A stretch of 64,000 nt of DNA from Parvularcula mediterranea (GTDB taxonomy: Bacteria; Pseudomonadota; Alphaproteobacteria; Caulobacterales; Parvularculaceae): assembly GCF_013085255.1 (NCBI RefSeq), contig NZ_JABFCX010000003.1, positions 1,249,288 to 1,313,287 of the forward strand, given 5' to 3'. A program made the position numbers and the translations under genes. Numbering within the stretch: position 1 is the first letter of the stretch; the number at the start of each line of letters is the position of its first letter. The notes beneath the pieces are model-generated. The model did not search any database and was not told where the DNA came from. It was given only the letters and a program-made list of their open reading frames with translations. This document shows, in pieces, positions 17,779 through 26,760 of this stretch.

Positions 17779-20700
17779 ATGGCAGAAGCCGCGAACCGTT
17801 CACCTTTCAGGCTCCCCCGCGGAGTGAAGAAAGCCACCCTGAAGCCAGGCAAGGCCGGCTCAGGCAAGCAGGCGAAGCCGATGCAGTTCGCGCCCTCGGA
17901 CGAGCACGCCGAGGCCGAGAAAGACTTCGACCAGTATCTCCAGGAGGCGATGACGAAGAAGGACGCGCCTTCTTCGCAGCTCTCCAAGGAAGAGACCGAG
18001 AGCGCCGCCGTCATGGCGCAGCGCCTTGCAGACCGCTACGCCGAGGACGGTGAGGGGATCACCGGCCGCGACCTTGCGATGCTCGCCAAAGCCGGCGCCG
18101 CCGTGACGGCCCCCGCTGAGGATGACGATGATCTCGCAGAGCCCCTCGACATGCAGAAGCTGATCCAGGCGCGTGAGAAGATGGCGGACCTGCCTCCGGC
18201 ACGTCCTGAGAACGCAGGGCCGATCGACGAGCTGCCCACGAAACCGGAACTGAAACCCATGCCGCAAGAGAAGGCGAGCGCGGAGGAGACCCTCCAGCCG
18301 CTGCCAGAGGACGAGAAGCCTCAGAAGATAAAGCTCTCGCCGATGCCGTCCGAGGACGAGCTGCTTGAGGCGCTCAAGGGCTTCCCCAAGGGCGACGATG
18401 AGGGCGATGCGTTTGCGAAGAAGCTGGCTGAGCTCGCCGTCGAGGACGATCTGCCGACGGAAGAGTTTGGCGACGACGAGCCAGGCGGTGTGGGCGGCGG
18501 TCCGCGCCTTTCCTTCGCGGCTGACCCTCGCCTGCCAGGCGCAGAGCCTGAGCCGAAGTTCCGGGGGCTCGCCGAGAAGCTGACGCCGGTCGGTATCTGG
18601 CTGAGCTTTGCGACCATGGTTGGCGCTGTGGGTTATGCGGCCTCGCGGGGCGGCGTAGATCTCCTGACCGCCAGCCTCTTTGGCGCGGGCATCCTGATCT
18701 TCGTCACGGTGCTGACCCTTGGCGCGATGATGCAGGCCTATTCACCGATCCTGCTGACGAGCTTCCTCTTCAAGCGCCCCGGCCGGAAGAAGGATGAGGC
18801 GCTGGCGCTGGCTGGCGGCGATCTTCTTGGTGCTCTGGGCCTTGCTGAAGGCATCATCGACGCGGACGCCGATGCACGGCTCGTCACGACCCGCGATGGT
18901 GTCGTGGTCTATGCCAATGACGCCTATCTTCAGATTGCTGAGGAAGCGGGCATTGTCGGTGCGACCGGCCTGCCTCCGCGGATCGACCGCCTCTTCGGCC
19001 AGTCCGGCACCGAGAGCTCGAAGATGTTCCGCCTCGCCAAGGCCTGCCGCTCTGGCCTGGCCGCCGAAGAAGTCCTGACACAGACGATGGGCCGTTCGGT
19101 CCATGAGGCGCAGGGCGACCTGCCTGTCCGCCGGTTCACCGTGCAGACCCGCCCGATGCGTCCGACCGAAGACGGCCACATCTATTCCGCGTGGAGGCTT
19201 CAGGAGCAGGAAGTCGACCGCAAGCAAGATAGCCTCAAGGCCGCATTCTTCACCTATCCGCGGCCTGTCATTGCGGTTGAGCGCTCCGGCTCGATCGCTT
19301 GGATCAACACCGCAGCAGCCGAGCTCTTCGGCACGAAGCCGGGTCAGCCGCTGTCGCTCGGTGACCTCGTGCTCGGCGAATCGAACCCGGTGGTCCGTCA
19401 CCTCTGGGAGCCTGAGGCAGAAGAGTACGAGGCTCGTATCCGCCAGCGCGGAGCGGCTGCGAACCAGTCCAAGGACGTGGTCCTGACGCCGTTCACCCGC
19501 GGCGGTCCCGGTGAAGGCTTCATCTGCGTTGAGGTCGCCGACAAGGCTGCTGCCAAGGCTGATCCTGAAGGCGTCACCGCAGGCGCGGACCTTACCGACG
19601 CACCATTCGGCATCGCTGTCCTCGAAGGTGATCCGTCAGCTGACGGCAAGGTCACCTACGCCAACGAACTCTTCCGCGGTTTCTTCCCGCAGGCCGATGA
19701 GGGCGCGAAGTTCACGAGCGTTCTTTCATCCGAGGCTGTCAGTGAGCTGATGGCTGCGCTCAAGTCGCGCCCGAACACCAAGCCGCTGACCAAGCCCATC
19801 GAAGTGCGGGTCGGGGAGGGCGCGCAGGCGCATACCTTCCGGCTCTTCGCGCGGCCCGTACGCCGCCGCCGCGGCGCGTACGGTCCCCGCCAGACCGTTC
19901 TTTATGCGGTGGACATCACCTACCAGCGCCGCATGGAGGAGGAGACGATCCAGGGCCAGAAGCTCCAGCAGATCGGCCAGATCGCAGGCTCCGTTGCCCA
20001 TGACTTCAACAACCTCTTGCTGGTGGTGAAGGGCTCGACCGAGCTTCTTATGCGCAACCACCCGGTTGGCGATCCGAGCTACCGCGACCTTGCGATGATC
20101 TACGAGACCTCGCAGCGGGCGCAGGACCTGACGCGGAACCTCTTGGCCTTCTCGCGGAAGCAGACCCTGACGCCTGAGATCTGTTCGATTACGGAGCTCC
20201 TCAACGACTTCACCCCGGCGCTGAAGCGCTGTGTGTCGGAGAAGGTGCAGCTGAATGTGGTGCACGGACGAAACCTGCCTGAGGTCAAATGCGACAAGGG
20301 CCAGGTGGACCTTGCCATTATGAACCTCGCGGTAAACGCTCGCGATGCCATGACCGCGTCCAAGGGCTCAGGTACACTGACCATCGAGACCCGCCAGGTT
20401 CCTGCCGAAGAGATCAGCGAGTATGGCTACGAGGTCCTCGAAGAGGTCGACCATGTCCTGATCGAAGTCGCGGATACCGGCGGCGGTGTCCCCGAGGAGC
20501 ATGTCGAGAAGATCTTCGAACCGTTCTTCACCACCAAAGGTGAAGGGCAGGGCACGGGCCTTGGCCTTTCCACCGTGGCCGGAGCCATCGGCCAGATGGG
20601 CGGCCGCATCTTCCTCTTCAACCGCAAGGGCGATGGCGCGACCTTCCGCATTTTCCTGCCTGCCGTCACCGCCGAGGAAGCCGCTGTCGCCAAGGAGCGC

Positions 20701-21111
20701 CGCCAGAACGTCAAGAAGGCCGAGGAGGCGAAAGACGTCACTGGCAAGGGCCGCATCCTCGTTGTCGAGGATGAAGACGGTGTACGGAGCATCGTTGTCC
20801 GCGCCCTCGGCATGTGCGGCTACGAGATCCACGAAGCCACCGATGGCGAAGAGGCGCTCGAGATGATCGAGGAAGACGAAGGCAGCTTCGACCTCGTCCT
20901 CACCGACATCATGATGCCTGAGATGGACGGGCCGACGCTGATCCAAGAAGCGGGCGACAAGCTCAAGGGCGCGAAGGTGGTCTTCATGTCAGGCTACGCC
21001 GAGGCAGCGATGCGCGAGAAGCTGAACGAGATCGATGGGGCCAAGTACCTCCAGAAGCCGTTCACCCTCAATTCGGTTGCTGCCGTGGTGAAGGAGGCGC
21101 TGGCCCGTTAA
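17779..21111 (+). CDS. cckA: CckA-type hybrid histidine kinase with long N-terminal extension
   Basis: Membrane hybrid kinase resembling CckA, which phosphorylates ChpT and through it CtrA. Start ATG 17779 (GAGGG upstream) gives 1110 aa. Order: an acidic, Pro-rich, probably disordered segment of about 265 residues; two membrane helices (about 270-288 and 298-318); PAS-like regions; HisKA with phospho-His in SVAHDFNNLL (H741); HATPase with NLAVNARDA and GTGLGLST; receiver domain with Asp1043 in LTDIMMPEMDG. Caulobacter CckA is about 690 aa, so the extension is odd. A terminator follows. Match to the CckA kinase core and receiver is strong. Confidence 0.93.
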   Translation: MAEAANRSPFRLPRGVKKATLKPGKAGSGKQAKPMQFAPSDEHAEAEKDFDQYLQEAMTKKDAPSSQLSKEETESAAVMAQRLADRYAEDGEGITGRDLAMLAKAGAAVTAPAEDDDDLAEPLDMQKLIQAREKMADLPPARPENAGPIDELPTKPELKPMPQEKASAEETLQPLPEDEKPQKIKLSPMPSEDELLEALKGFPKGDDEGDAFAKKLAELAVEDDLPTEEFGDDEPGGVGGGPRLSFAADPRLPGAEPEPKFRGLAEKLTPVGIWLSFATMVGAVGYAASRGGVDLLTASLFGAGILIFVTVLTLGAMMQAYSPILLTSFLFKRPGRKKDEALALAGGDLLGALGLAEGIIDADADARLVTTRDGVVVYANDAYLQIAEEAGIVGATGLPPRIDRLFGQSGTESSKMFRLAKACRSGLAAEEVLTQTMGRSVHEAQGDLPVRRFTVQTRPMRPTEDGHIYSAWRLQEQEVDRKQDSLKAAFFTYPRPVIAVERSGSIAWINTAAAELFGTKPGQPLSLGDLVLGESNPVVRHLWEPEAEEYEARIRQRGAAANQSKDVVLTPFTRGGPGEGFICVEVADKAAAKADPEGVTAGADLTDAPFGIAVLEGDPSADGKVTYANELFRGFFPQADEGAKFTSVLSSEAVSELMAALKSRPNTKPLTKPIEVRVGEGAQAHTFRLFARPVRRRRGAYGPRQTVLYAVDITYQRRMEEETIQGQKLQQIGQIAGSVAHDFNNLLLVVKGSTELLMRNHPVGDPSYRDLAMIYETSQRAQDLTRNLLAFSRKQTLTPEICSITELLNDFTPALKRCVSEKVQLNVVHGRNLPEVKCDKGQVDLAIMNLAVNARDAMTASKGSGTLTIETRQVPAEEISEYGYEVLEEVDHVLIEVADTGGGVPEEHVEKIFEPFFTTKGEGQGTGLGLSTVAGAIGQMGGRIFLFNRKGDGATFRIFLPAVTAEEAAVAKERRQNVKKAEEAKDVTGKGRILVVEDEDGVRSIVVRALGMCGYEIHEATDGEEALEMIEEDEGSFDLVLTDIMMPEMDGPTLIQEAGDKLKGAKVVFMSGYAEAAMREKLNEIDGAKYLQKPFTLNSVAAVVKEALAR

Positions 21112-21131
21112 CGCCAGCCATCTTAAGACAG

Positions 21132-21167
21132 AAAAAAGCCCCGGTCCGAAATGGCCGGGGCTTTTTC
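21132..21167. terminator. Bidirectional intrinsic terminator
   Basis: Twelve-pair stem AAAAAGCCCCGG/CCGGGGCTTTTT (21133-21144 with 21155-21166), 10-base loop. It serves cckA (+) and proB (-), which converge here. Confidence 0.93.
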
Positions 21168-21186
21168 GTTTGTGCGGTTCGGGGGT

Positions 21187-22362
21187 CTAGCTCGCCAGAT
21201 CGACCTGGACGATCTGGTCATCCTCTTCACACGGAGCGTCCCATGTCAGATGACGCTCCTCAAGAACGACAAGGTTGTTGAGGTTGATGACGTCCCCTGT
21301 GGTCTTGAACCCAAGAAGCTCTGCCACCTGATCTTCATCATGGCGTGCGATCATCAGGGTCTGCGCTGCGTCGAAGTTGGTGAGGCCGCGGGCGACCTCC
21401 GTGCCCTCCTCGTCGTAGACGTGGAGAACGTCGCCCTTGGCGAACTCACCCGCGACGGTGACGAGGTCAGCGGTCCTGACGCCGCAGCTGTTCTCACGTA
21501 TCTTGTCCGCCGCTTCCTTGGTCACGGTCAGCGAACCAGCCATGGTCAGCCGGTCCGTCATCCAGAGGCGGAAGGCCGATTGCGGATCACCATTGGCGAT
21601 GCACTTGGTTGCGCGGCGCTCGCCCGACAGGATGGTCGAGATGGGCGCCTCGAGGATGCCCTCGCCAATCCACGTGGTAACGCCCGCATTCTGCGCCATG
21701 TTGGCCGCCTGCATCTTCGTCAGCATACCGCCTGAACCGAGGGAAGAGACACCGGTCGTGGCTTCGATATAGCCCGACACATCCTCGACCTCCGGCACGA
21801 AGGATGCCTCAGGGTCCGATGGCGCCTTGTCGTAAAGGCCATCGATCGAGGTGAGCATGACAAAGTCCTGGGCCTGGATCATCTGGGCGATGCGGGCTGC
21901 CAGGCGGTCATTGTCACCAACGCGGATTTCCTCCGTCGTCACCGTATCGTTCTCGTTGATGATCGGCAGGATGTCGTTGTCGATCAAACGCTCGATCGTG
22001 TTCTTGGTGTTGAGGTAGCGCCTGCGGTTTTCCATGTCATCCGACGTCAAGAGAACCTGCGCGATATCGACACCGAATTCTAGGGCGACCTGCTTGTAAG
22101 CGTGGAGGAGAAGCGGCTGACCGCACGCGGCGGCGCCCTGCTTGTCCTGGAGGGAGGCCTTGCCCGGCTCGACATTCATCATCGACAGGCCAACGGCCGC
22201 GGCGCCTGACGAGGTGAGGACCACGTCGGCGCCCTCGCGGCGCAGCTTGGCGATGTCGGCCATGAGGCCGTGGAGAAAGGCGTAGCGGATGGTCAGGTCG
22301 TCTTCGTTGACAAGGAGGCTGGACCCGACCTTCACGACGATGCGGGGTTTAAGAGAATACAA
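21187..22362 (-). CDS. proB: Glutamate 5-kinase
   Basis: First enzyme of proline synthesis, phosphorylating glutamate to gamma-glutamyl phosphate. Amino-acid kinase domain with VVKVGSSLL at the N-terminus, SSGAAAVGL and NENDTVTTEEIRVGDND, followed by a C-terminal PUA domain (about the last 90 residues), as in long ProB proteins. I choose TTG 22362 (391 aa), which starts about ten residues before the family core. ATGs at 22437 and 22467 are in frame, but the sequence between has A/T-rich, rare-codon, non-protein character. No start has a good ribosome site. Divergent from proA. Confidence 0.9.
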   Translation of the reverse strand: MYSLKPRIVVKVGSSLLVNEDDLTIRYAFLHGLMADIAKLRREGADVVLTSSGAAAVGLSMMNVEPGKASLQDKQGAAACGQPLLLHAYKQVALEFGVDIAQVLLTSDDMENRRRYLNTKNTIERLIDNDILPIINENDTVTTEEIRVGDNDRLAARIAQMIQAQDFVMLTSIDGLYDKAPSDPEASFVPEVEDVSGYIEATTGVSSLGSGGMLTKMQAANMAQNAGVTTWIGEGILEAPISTILSGERRATKCIANGDPQSAFRLWMTDRLTMAGSLTVTKEAADKIRENSCGVRTADLVTVAGEFAKGDVLHVYDEEGTEVARGLTNFDAAQTLMIARHDEDQVAELLGFKTTGDVINLNNLVVLEERHLTWDAPCEEDDQIVQVDLAS

Positions 22363-22455
22363 AAGAAAAAACTGCCCGATTTGCTGGAGAGCGCGGCCTA
22401 CCAAAAAAAGATCACAATACAAGTCATCGGGAACCATCTCGCGAAAAAGTGCTAG

Positions 22456-22494
22456 GCTCACATCCATGTGAGCGCAGATTTATTGCTTATTATA
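22456..22494 (-). promoter_or_regulatory. proB promoter and perfect palindromic operator candidate
   Basis: On the minus strand a consensus TATAAT lies at 22494-22489 with no clear -35. Just downstream, around the expected transcription start, is a perfect inverted repeat GCTCACAT-CC-ATGTGAGC (22456-22473; 8+2+8). The position fits a repressor operator controlling proB. If the start is TTG 22362, the transcript has a leader of about 120 bases. Confidence 0.5.
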
Positions 22495-22560
22495 GGCGAG
22501 GTTGAGGCATCCTCGCGCGGGTTGCGCAGAGTTCCAGCTTGCGTTACCCGCAGCCCTCGA

Positions 22561-22606
22561 CGCCGGGAAACTATCCCGGCGAATGCTTTTTATCGGCTTC
22601 GAGCCG
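22561..22606 (+). promoter_or_regulatory. Tandem hairpins in the proA leader
   Basis: First hairpin CGCCGGGA/TCCCGGCG (22561-22568 with 22574-22581) followed by CTTTTTAT, which resembles an intrinsic terminator 36 bases before proA. A second, CGGCT/AGCCG (22594-22606), follows. The arrangement suggests attenuation of proA, but no antiterminator or known riboswitch class is recognisable. Confidence 0.45.
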
Positions 22607-22627
22607 GGACTATGAATGGAGATTTTT

Positions 22628-23893
22628 ATGCTGGATGCTGCCGAGACCGGTGTGCGCGCTGAGGTTCGTGAGCTCTGCCTGAGAGCACGCGACGGCGCGC
22701 GCGGCCTCGCCAAGGCCAGCGAAGAGGCCAAGGATCTTGCCCTGCGCGAAGCGGCGAAAGCGCTGCGCGCGCGGACAGAAGAGCTGGTTGCCTCGAACGC
22801 CAAGGATGTTGAAGGCGTGAAGGCCGCGGGTAAGCCTGACTCCTTTATCGACCGCTTGATGCTCGACGCTGAGCGCATTGACGGCATCGCCGCGGCGCTT
22901 GAGCAGATCGCGGACCTGCCCCATCCCGTGGGCCGCAAGCTTGCAACTTTTGAGCGCCCGAACGGCCTTGTCATCGACCGGGTCGCGGTTCCGATCGGCG
23001 TCATCGGCATGATCTACGAAAGCCGCCCGAACGTCGGCGCCGATGCTGGTGGCCTTTGCCTCAAGTCAGGCAACGCCGTGATCCTCCGCGGTGGTTCGGA
23101 GAGCACCCATTCGACGGAGATCATCGTCTCCTGCATGCAGGAAGGCCTCAAGAAGGCTGGCCTGCCGATCGAGGCCGTGCAGAAAGTTCCGACTACGGAC
23201 CGCGCTGCGGTTGCCGCGCTCCTTCAGGCCGTCGGCCTTGTGGACCTCGTCATCCCGCGCGGCGGCAAGGGGCTCGTCAGCCTCGTGCGTGACCAGGCGC
23301 GGGTGCCGACGCTCCTTCACCTCGACGGCAACTGCCACACCTACATCCATGAGAAGGCTGACGCCGAGAAGGCGGCGGCCATTGTCGCCAATGCCAAGCT
23401 CCGCCGGACGGGCATTTGCGGGGCGACCGAGAGCCTCGTGATCGACCAAGCAGCGCTTCCGATGCTGCCGAAGATCGTCGATGCGCTCGAAGGCTGTGAG
23501 CTGCGCGGCGACGCGGAAGCACGTGCCGCAGACAGCCGGATCGGCGAAGCGACGGAAGATGATTGGGGCACGGAATATCTCGATAGTGTCCTCTCCATCA
23601 AGACCGTCGACGGCCTTGATGAAGCCATCCGCCACGTCAGTGGCTACTCCTCGCACCACACCGACGCGATCGTCACGGAAGACCAGGCAGCAGCCGAGCG
23701 CTTCCTCACCGAGATCGACAGCGCGGTCGTCATGCACAATGCCTCGACGCAATTCTCCGACGGCGGCGAGTTCGGCATGGGCGCCGAGATCGGCATCGCC
23801 ACGGGCAAGATCCACGCCCGCGGCCCGGTCGGCCTCGAGCAGCTGACGACCTTCAAATACACCGTTCGCGGTGAAGGCCAGACGCGGACCTAG
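22628..23893 (+). CDS. proA: Gamma-glutamyl phosphate reductase
   Basis: NADPH-dependent aldehyde-dehydrogenase-fold enzyme converting gamma-glutamyl phosphate to glutamate semialdehyde, the second step of proline synthesis. 421 aa; the start at 22628 has GGAGA five bases upstream, better than ATG 22616. Family motifs: [21 protein letters not shown] near 120-140, [12 protein letters not shown], and the catalytic Cys in [12 protein letters not shown]. Length is normal. proB lies divergently upstream rather than in an operon with it, which is a less usual layout. Confidence 0.96.
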   Translation: MLDAAETGVRAEVRELCLRARDGARGLAKASEEAKDLALREAAKALRARTEELVASNAKDVEGVKAAGKPDSFIDRLMLDAERIDGIAAALEQIADLPHPVGRKLATFERPNGLVIDRVAVPIGVIGMIYESRPNVGADAGGLCLKSGNAVILRGGSESTHSTEIIVSCMQEGLKKAGLPIEAVQKVPTTDRAAVAALLQAVGLVDLVIPRGGKGLVSLVRDQARVPTLLHLDGNCHTYIHEKADAEKAAAIVANAKLRRTGICGATESLVIDQAALPMLPKIVDALEGCELRGDAEARAADSRIGEATEDDWGTEYLDSVLSIKTVDGLDEAIRHVSGYSSHHTDAIVTEDQAAAERFLTEIDSAVVMHNASTQFSDGGEFGMGAEIGIATGKIHARGPVGLEQLTTFKYTVRGEGQTRT

Positions 23894-23900
23894 CCTTTCG

Positions 23901-23992
23901 CTGTCATTCCGGGGCGCCCACTGGTCGAGCCCGGAACCCATACGCCGCAGACTATGGGTCCCGGACCGGCCAAAGGCCGTCCGGGATGACAG
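23901..23992. repeat. Intergenic palindromic element
   Basis: 92 bases filling most of the proA-putP gap. Outer arms CTGTCATTCC (23901) and GGGATGACAG (to 23992) are nearly complementary, and inside are ACCCATA/TATGGGT and a GGACGGCC-type hairpin. This nested GTCATTCC...GGGATGAC form is typical of short dispersed palindromic repeats in alphaproteobacterial intergenic regions. I see only one copy in the window, so dispersal is inferred. Confidence 0.6.
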
Positions 23993-24040
23993 TACGGAGG
24001 GATTGCGGCACACCAAACAAAACACAGGGCAGGCAGAGCC

Positions 24041-25582
24041 ATGAACACCTACGCACTCGTTTCCCTCGCGGGCTATTTCGTCCTGATGCTCGGCATCGGG
24101 CTTTACGCTTACCGGGAGAGCACGGACGACAGTGCCGGTTACCTCCTTGGCGGACGGAAGCTGGGTCCAGCGGTGGGTGCGCTCTCCGCAGGCGCGTCGG
24201 ATATGTCAGGCTGGATGCTGCTCGGGCTACCGGGTGCAGTCTTCGTTGCGGGTCTTTCCGAGGCATGGATCGCCGTTGGCCTCGTCATCGGCGCTTTTTT
24301 CAACTACCTGCTCGTTGCTCCAAGGCTTCGTCTTTATACGGAGATGGCCGACGATGCGATCACCATCCCCGACTATTTCGAGAAGCGTTTCGACGACAAG
24401 AGCCGCGCGCTGCGCGTACTTTCGTCCGTGGTCATCATCATCTTCTTCACGGTCTACACCTCGTCAGGTGTCGTGGCAGGCGGGAAGCTGTTCGAGGCAA
24501 GCTTCGGCCTCGACTATACCCTTGGCCTGTTCCTGACGGCGAGTGTCGTGGTCGCCTACACGCTGTTCGGCGGATTCCTCGCAGTCTCGCTCACGGATTT
24601 CGTGCAGGGCTGCATCATGTTCATCGCGCTCATCCTCGTGCCGATCGTGACGATCATGGTGCTCGGCGGCTTTGGTGAGACGACCTCGATCCTGAGCGCG
24701 GAGAACCCGGCTCTTCTCTCCATGATGGAAGCTGCTACGTCCGACGGCGCGGCGCGCGGCGTTGGTTTCATTGCGCTGATCTCGCTTCTCTCTTGGGGCC
24801 TTGGTTACTTCGGCCAGCCGCACATCATCGTCCGTTTCATGGCCATCCGTTCCCTGAAGGATGTCACCGTCGCACGGCATATCGGCATGAGCTGGATGAT
24901 CGTCACCGTCCTCGGCGCCATCGGCGTAGGTCTCGCAGGCCGCGCCTACATGATCACCAATGAGGTGGAGATCGCCGAGTATCTCGCAGGGAAGGGCGGC
25001 ATCGATGCCTTCGACGCGGAGACGATCTTCATCGTCCTGAGCCAGGTCCTCTTCCATCCGCTCATCGCAGGCTTCCTTCTCGCGGCAATCCTTGCGGCGA
25101 TCATGTCGACCATCTCGAGCCAGCTTCTCGTCTCGTCGAGCTCGCTGACCGAGGATTTCTACAAAATCTTCCTGCGCAAGTCGGCGTCGGACAAGGAGCT
25201 CGTCATGGTGGGCAGGATCTCCGTCCTCGCCGTCTCGCTGGTCGCTATCGGCCTCGCGCTCGACCGGTCGTCGAACATCCTGACGCTCGTCTCGAACGCA
25301 TGGTTCGGGTTCGGTTCAGCCTTCGGGCCGGTGATCCTCTTCAGCCTCTTCTGGAAGAAGATGACCCGCACCGGCGCACTTCTCGGCATGCTCACCGGCG
25401 CAGCCGTGGTGCTCCTCTGGGTCTATGGCCCTGAAGGCGCGCACCAGCAGGTCGCCGCCATCATCCCTGGCTTCGCCCTCGCCACGGCAGGCATCGTGCT
25501 TGGCAGTCTCCTGCCTTCCGCGCGGACGGCAAGTCTCGCCGCGCGGCATGAGGAGATGGAGGCGGCGCTCCAAAAGGGCTGA
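24041..25582 (+). CDS. putP: Sodium/proline symporter PutP
   Basis: 513-aa sodium:solute symporter with 12-13 membrane segments, matching PutP: N-terminal YLLGGRKLGPAVGALSAGASDMSGW, then FVAGLSEAWIAVGLVIGAFFNYL and QPHIIVRFMAIRS in the middle, the classic PutP positions. It imports proline with sodium. Directly downstream of proA and upstream of an AraC-type regulator, so proline synthesis, uptake and a possible regulator are clustered. A palindromic element lies between proA and putP. The ribosome site is weak. Confidence 0.95.
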   Translation: MNTYALVSLAGYFVLMLGIGLYAYRESTDDSAGYLLGGRKLGPAVGALSAGASDMSGWMLLGLPGAVFVAGLSEAWIAVGLVIGAFFNYLLVAPRLRLYTEMADDAITIPDYFEKRFDDKSRALRVLSSVVIIIFFTVYTSSGVVAGGKLFEASFGLDYTLGLFLTASVVVAYTLFGGFLAVSLTDFVQGCIMFIALILVPIVTIMVLGGFGETTSILSAENPALLSMMEAATSDGAARGVGFIALISLLSWGLGYFGQPHIIVRFMAIRSLKDVTVARHIGMSWMIVTVLGAIGVGLAGRAYMITNEVEIAEYLAGKGGIDAFDAETIFIVLSQVLFHPLIAGFLLAAILAAIMSTISSQLLVSSSSLTEDFYKIFLRKSASDKELVMVGRISVLAVSLVAIGLALDRSSNILTLVSNAWFGFGSAFGPVILFSLFWKKMTRTGALLGMLTGAAVVLLWVYGPEGAHQQVAAIIPGFALATAGIVLGSLLPSARTASLAARHEEMEAALQKG

Positions 25583-25702
25583 CCTTCGGGACCTTCGGCG
25601 GGCAACTGCAATTTATGCCCGCAGAACTGCCGACGGTGCGAGCCTTGAGGGCGTCTCCGACCTATCATCCCATCCCAGCCGTCATGGCGGCAGAAGGGAT
25701 CG

Positions 25703-26725
25703 GTGGGCGTGGACGAAGACCCTGGACCAGACATTCCGGTATCGGCGCTCGATGCGCTGCGCCTCTCTGCGCTGGACGCGGGCCTGTCGGTTGATCGGCT
25801 AGCCGGTGATCTGGGGCTCGATGTCTCTCCTGAACGCAGCGAGACAGGCGTTCCCCTGACGGGCTTCCTTCGGCTGCAGCGGCGAATCTTCCGGCTCATG
25901 GGTCCCGACGGCTCTGTCCTGCCCCAGCAAAGCATCGCCAGCGCGATCGACATCGTGAAGGCGCGGCTACCGGAAACCGGGACGCTGCAGGATGCACTGG
26001 AAATCGTTGCGGACGCCATCAATCTCGTCTCGGGCGATAAGCGCGTCGCCGTCGTCCAGACCCGGGATGCCCTCCGGCTTGAAGCGTCTCTTCTCTCCAT
26101 CGGATCTGCGCCCAGCGATCCGGGGGAGGTGCTTTTCTCCAATGAGACCAATCTCCTGCTGCTCCATGCGCTGATCCAGGTGACTACTCAGGGCACAGCC
26201 GAGCGGGCGTGGCGGGGCGTTGAGCTGCAACGAACCTCGGGCCCTTCGACCGTGCCGTTCGAACGGCACGTGCCTGTCGCCTATGGTTCATCGCTGGCGG
26301 CGCTGCTCTATGATCCGGTGTTTGCCAAGCAGGAGAGCCAGTTCGCGCCTGTCCCTGCCGTGACCCTCGACCGGCTCACCGAAGAACAGCTCTCGATCCT
26401 AAGGTCCGAGACCAAGACCGCCGACTTCTCCAATAAGGTCCGCATGCTGATCGAGCGCGGTGCCGAGGACCAGTCAACGATCGCAAGGCGCCTTGGGATG
26501 TCCGTCGCGACCTTGCGGCGACGCTTGACCGAGGAGGGCGCAAGCTTCCGGCAGATCCGTTCGGACGCTCTTTCGGTTCTGGCCGACCAGTTCCTCGGCT
26601 CGGAGATGCCTTTGGCGCAAGTCGCCAATCGCCTGGGCTTTTCTGATACGCGCAGTTTTTCAAGGGCTTACAAGTCCTGGTCAGGCGTCACGCCGAACGC
26701 CCGGCGCAAGGCTTTGAGGGCCTGA
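25703..26725 (+). CDS. AraC-family transcriptional regulator
   Basis: 340 aa. The N-terminal 220 residues look like the ligand-sensing domain of the OruR/ArgR-type AraC regulators; the C-terminal 85 form two helix-turn-helix units (STIARRLGMSVATLRRRL, then MPLAQVANRLGFSDTRSFSRAY and the GVTPNARR end). Start GTG 25703 or GTG 25709, with AGAAGGG upstream. It follows putP by 120 bases, so it may control proline or related amino-acid use; this is inference from position and from known amino-acid-responsive relatives. Confidence 0.88.
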   Translation: MGVDEDPGPDIPVSALDALRLSALDAGLSVDRLAGDLGLDVSPERSETGVPLTGFLRLQRRIFRLMGPDGSVLPQQSIASAIDIVKARLPETGTLQDALEIVADAINLVSGDKRVAVVQTRDALRLEASLLSIGSAPSDPGEVLFSNETNLLLLHALIQVTTQGTAERAWRGVELQRTSGPSTVPFERHVPVAYGSSLAALLYDPVFAKQESQFAPVPAVTLDRLTEEQLSILRSETKTADFSNKVRMLIERGAEDQSTIARRLGMSVATLRRRLTEEGASFRQIRSDALSVLADQFLGSEMPLAQVANRLGFSDTRSFSRAYKSWSGVTPNARRKALRA

Positions 26726-26760
26726 GGGAACTCACCCGCGATATTCTGCGTTGCTGAGGC

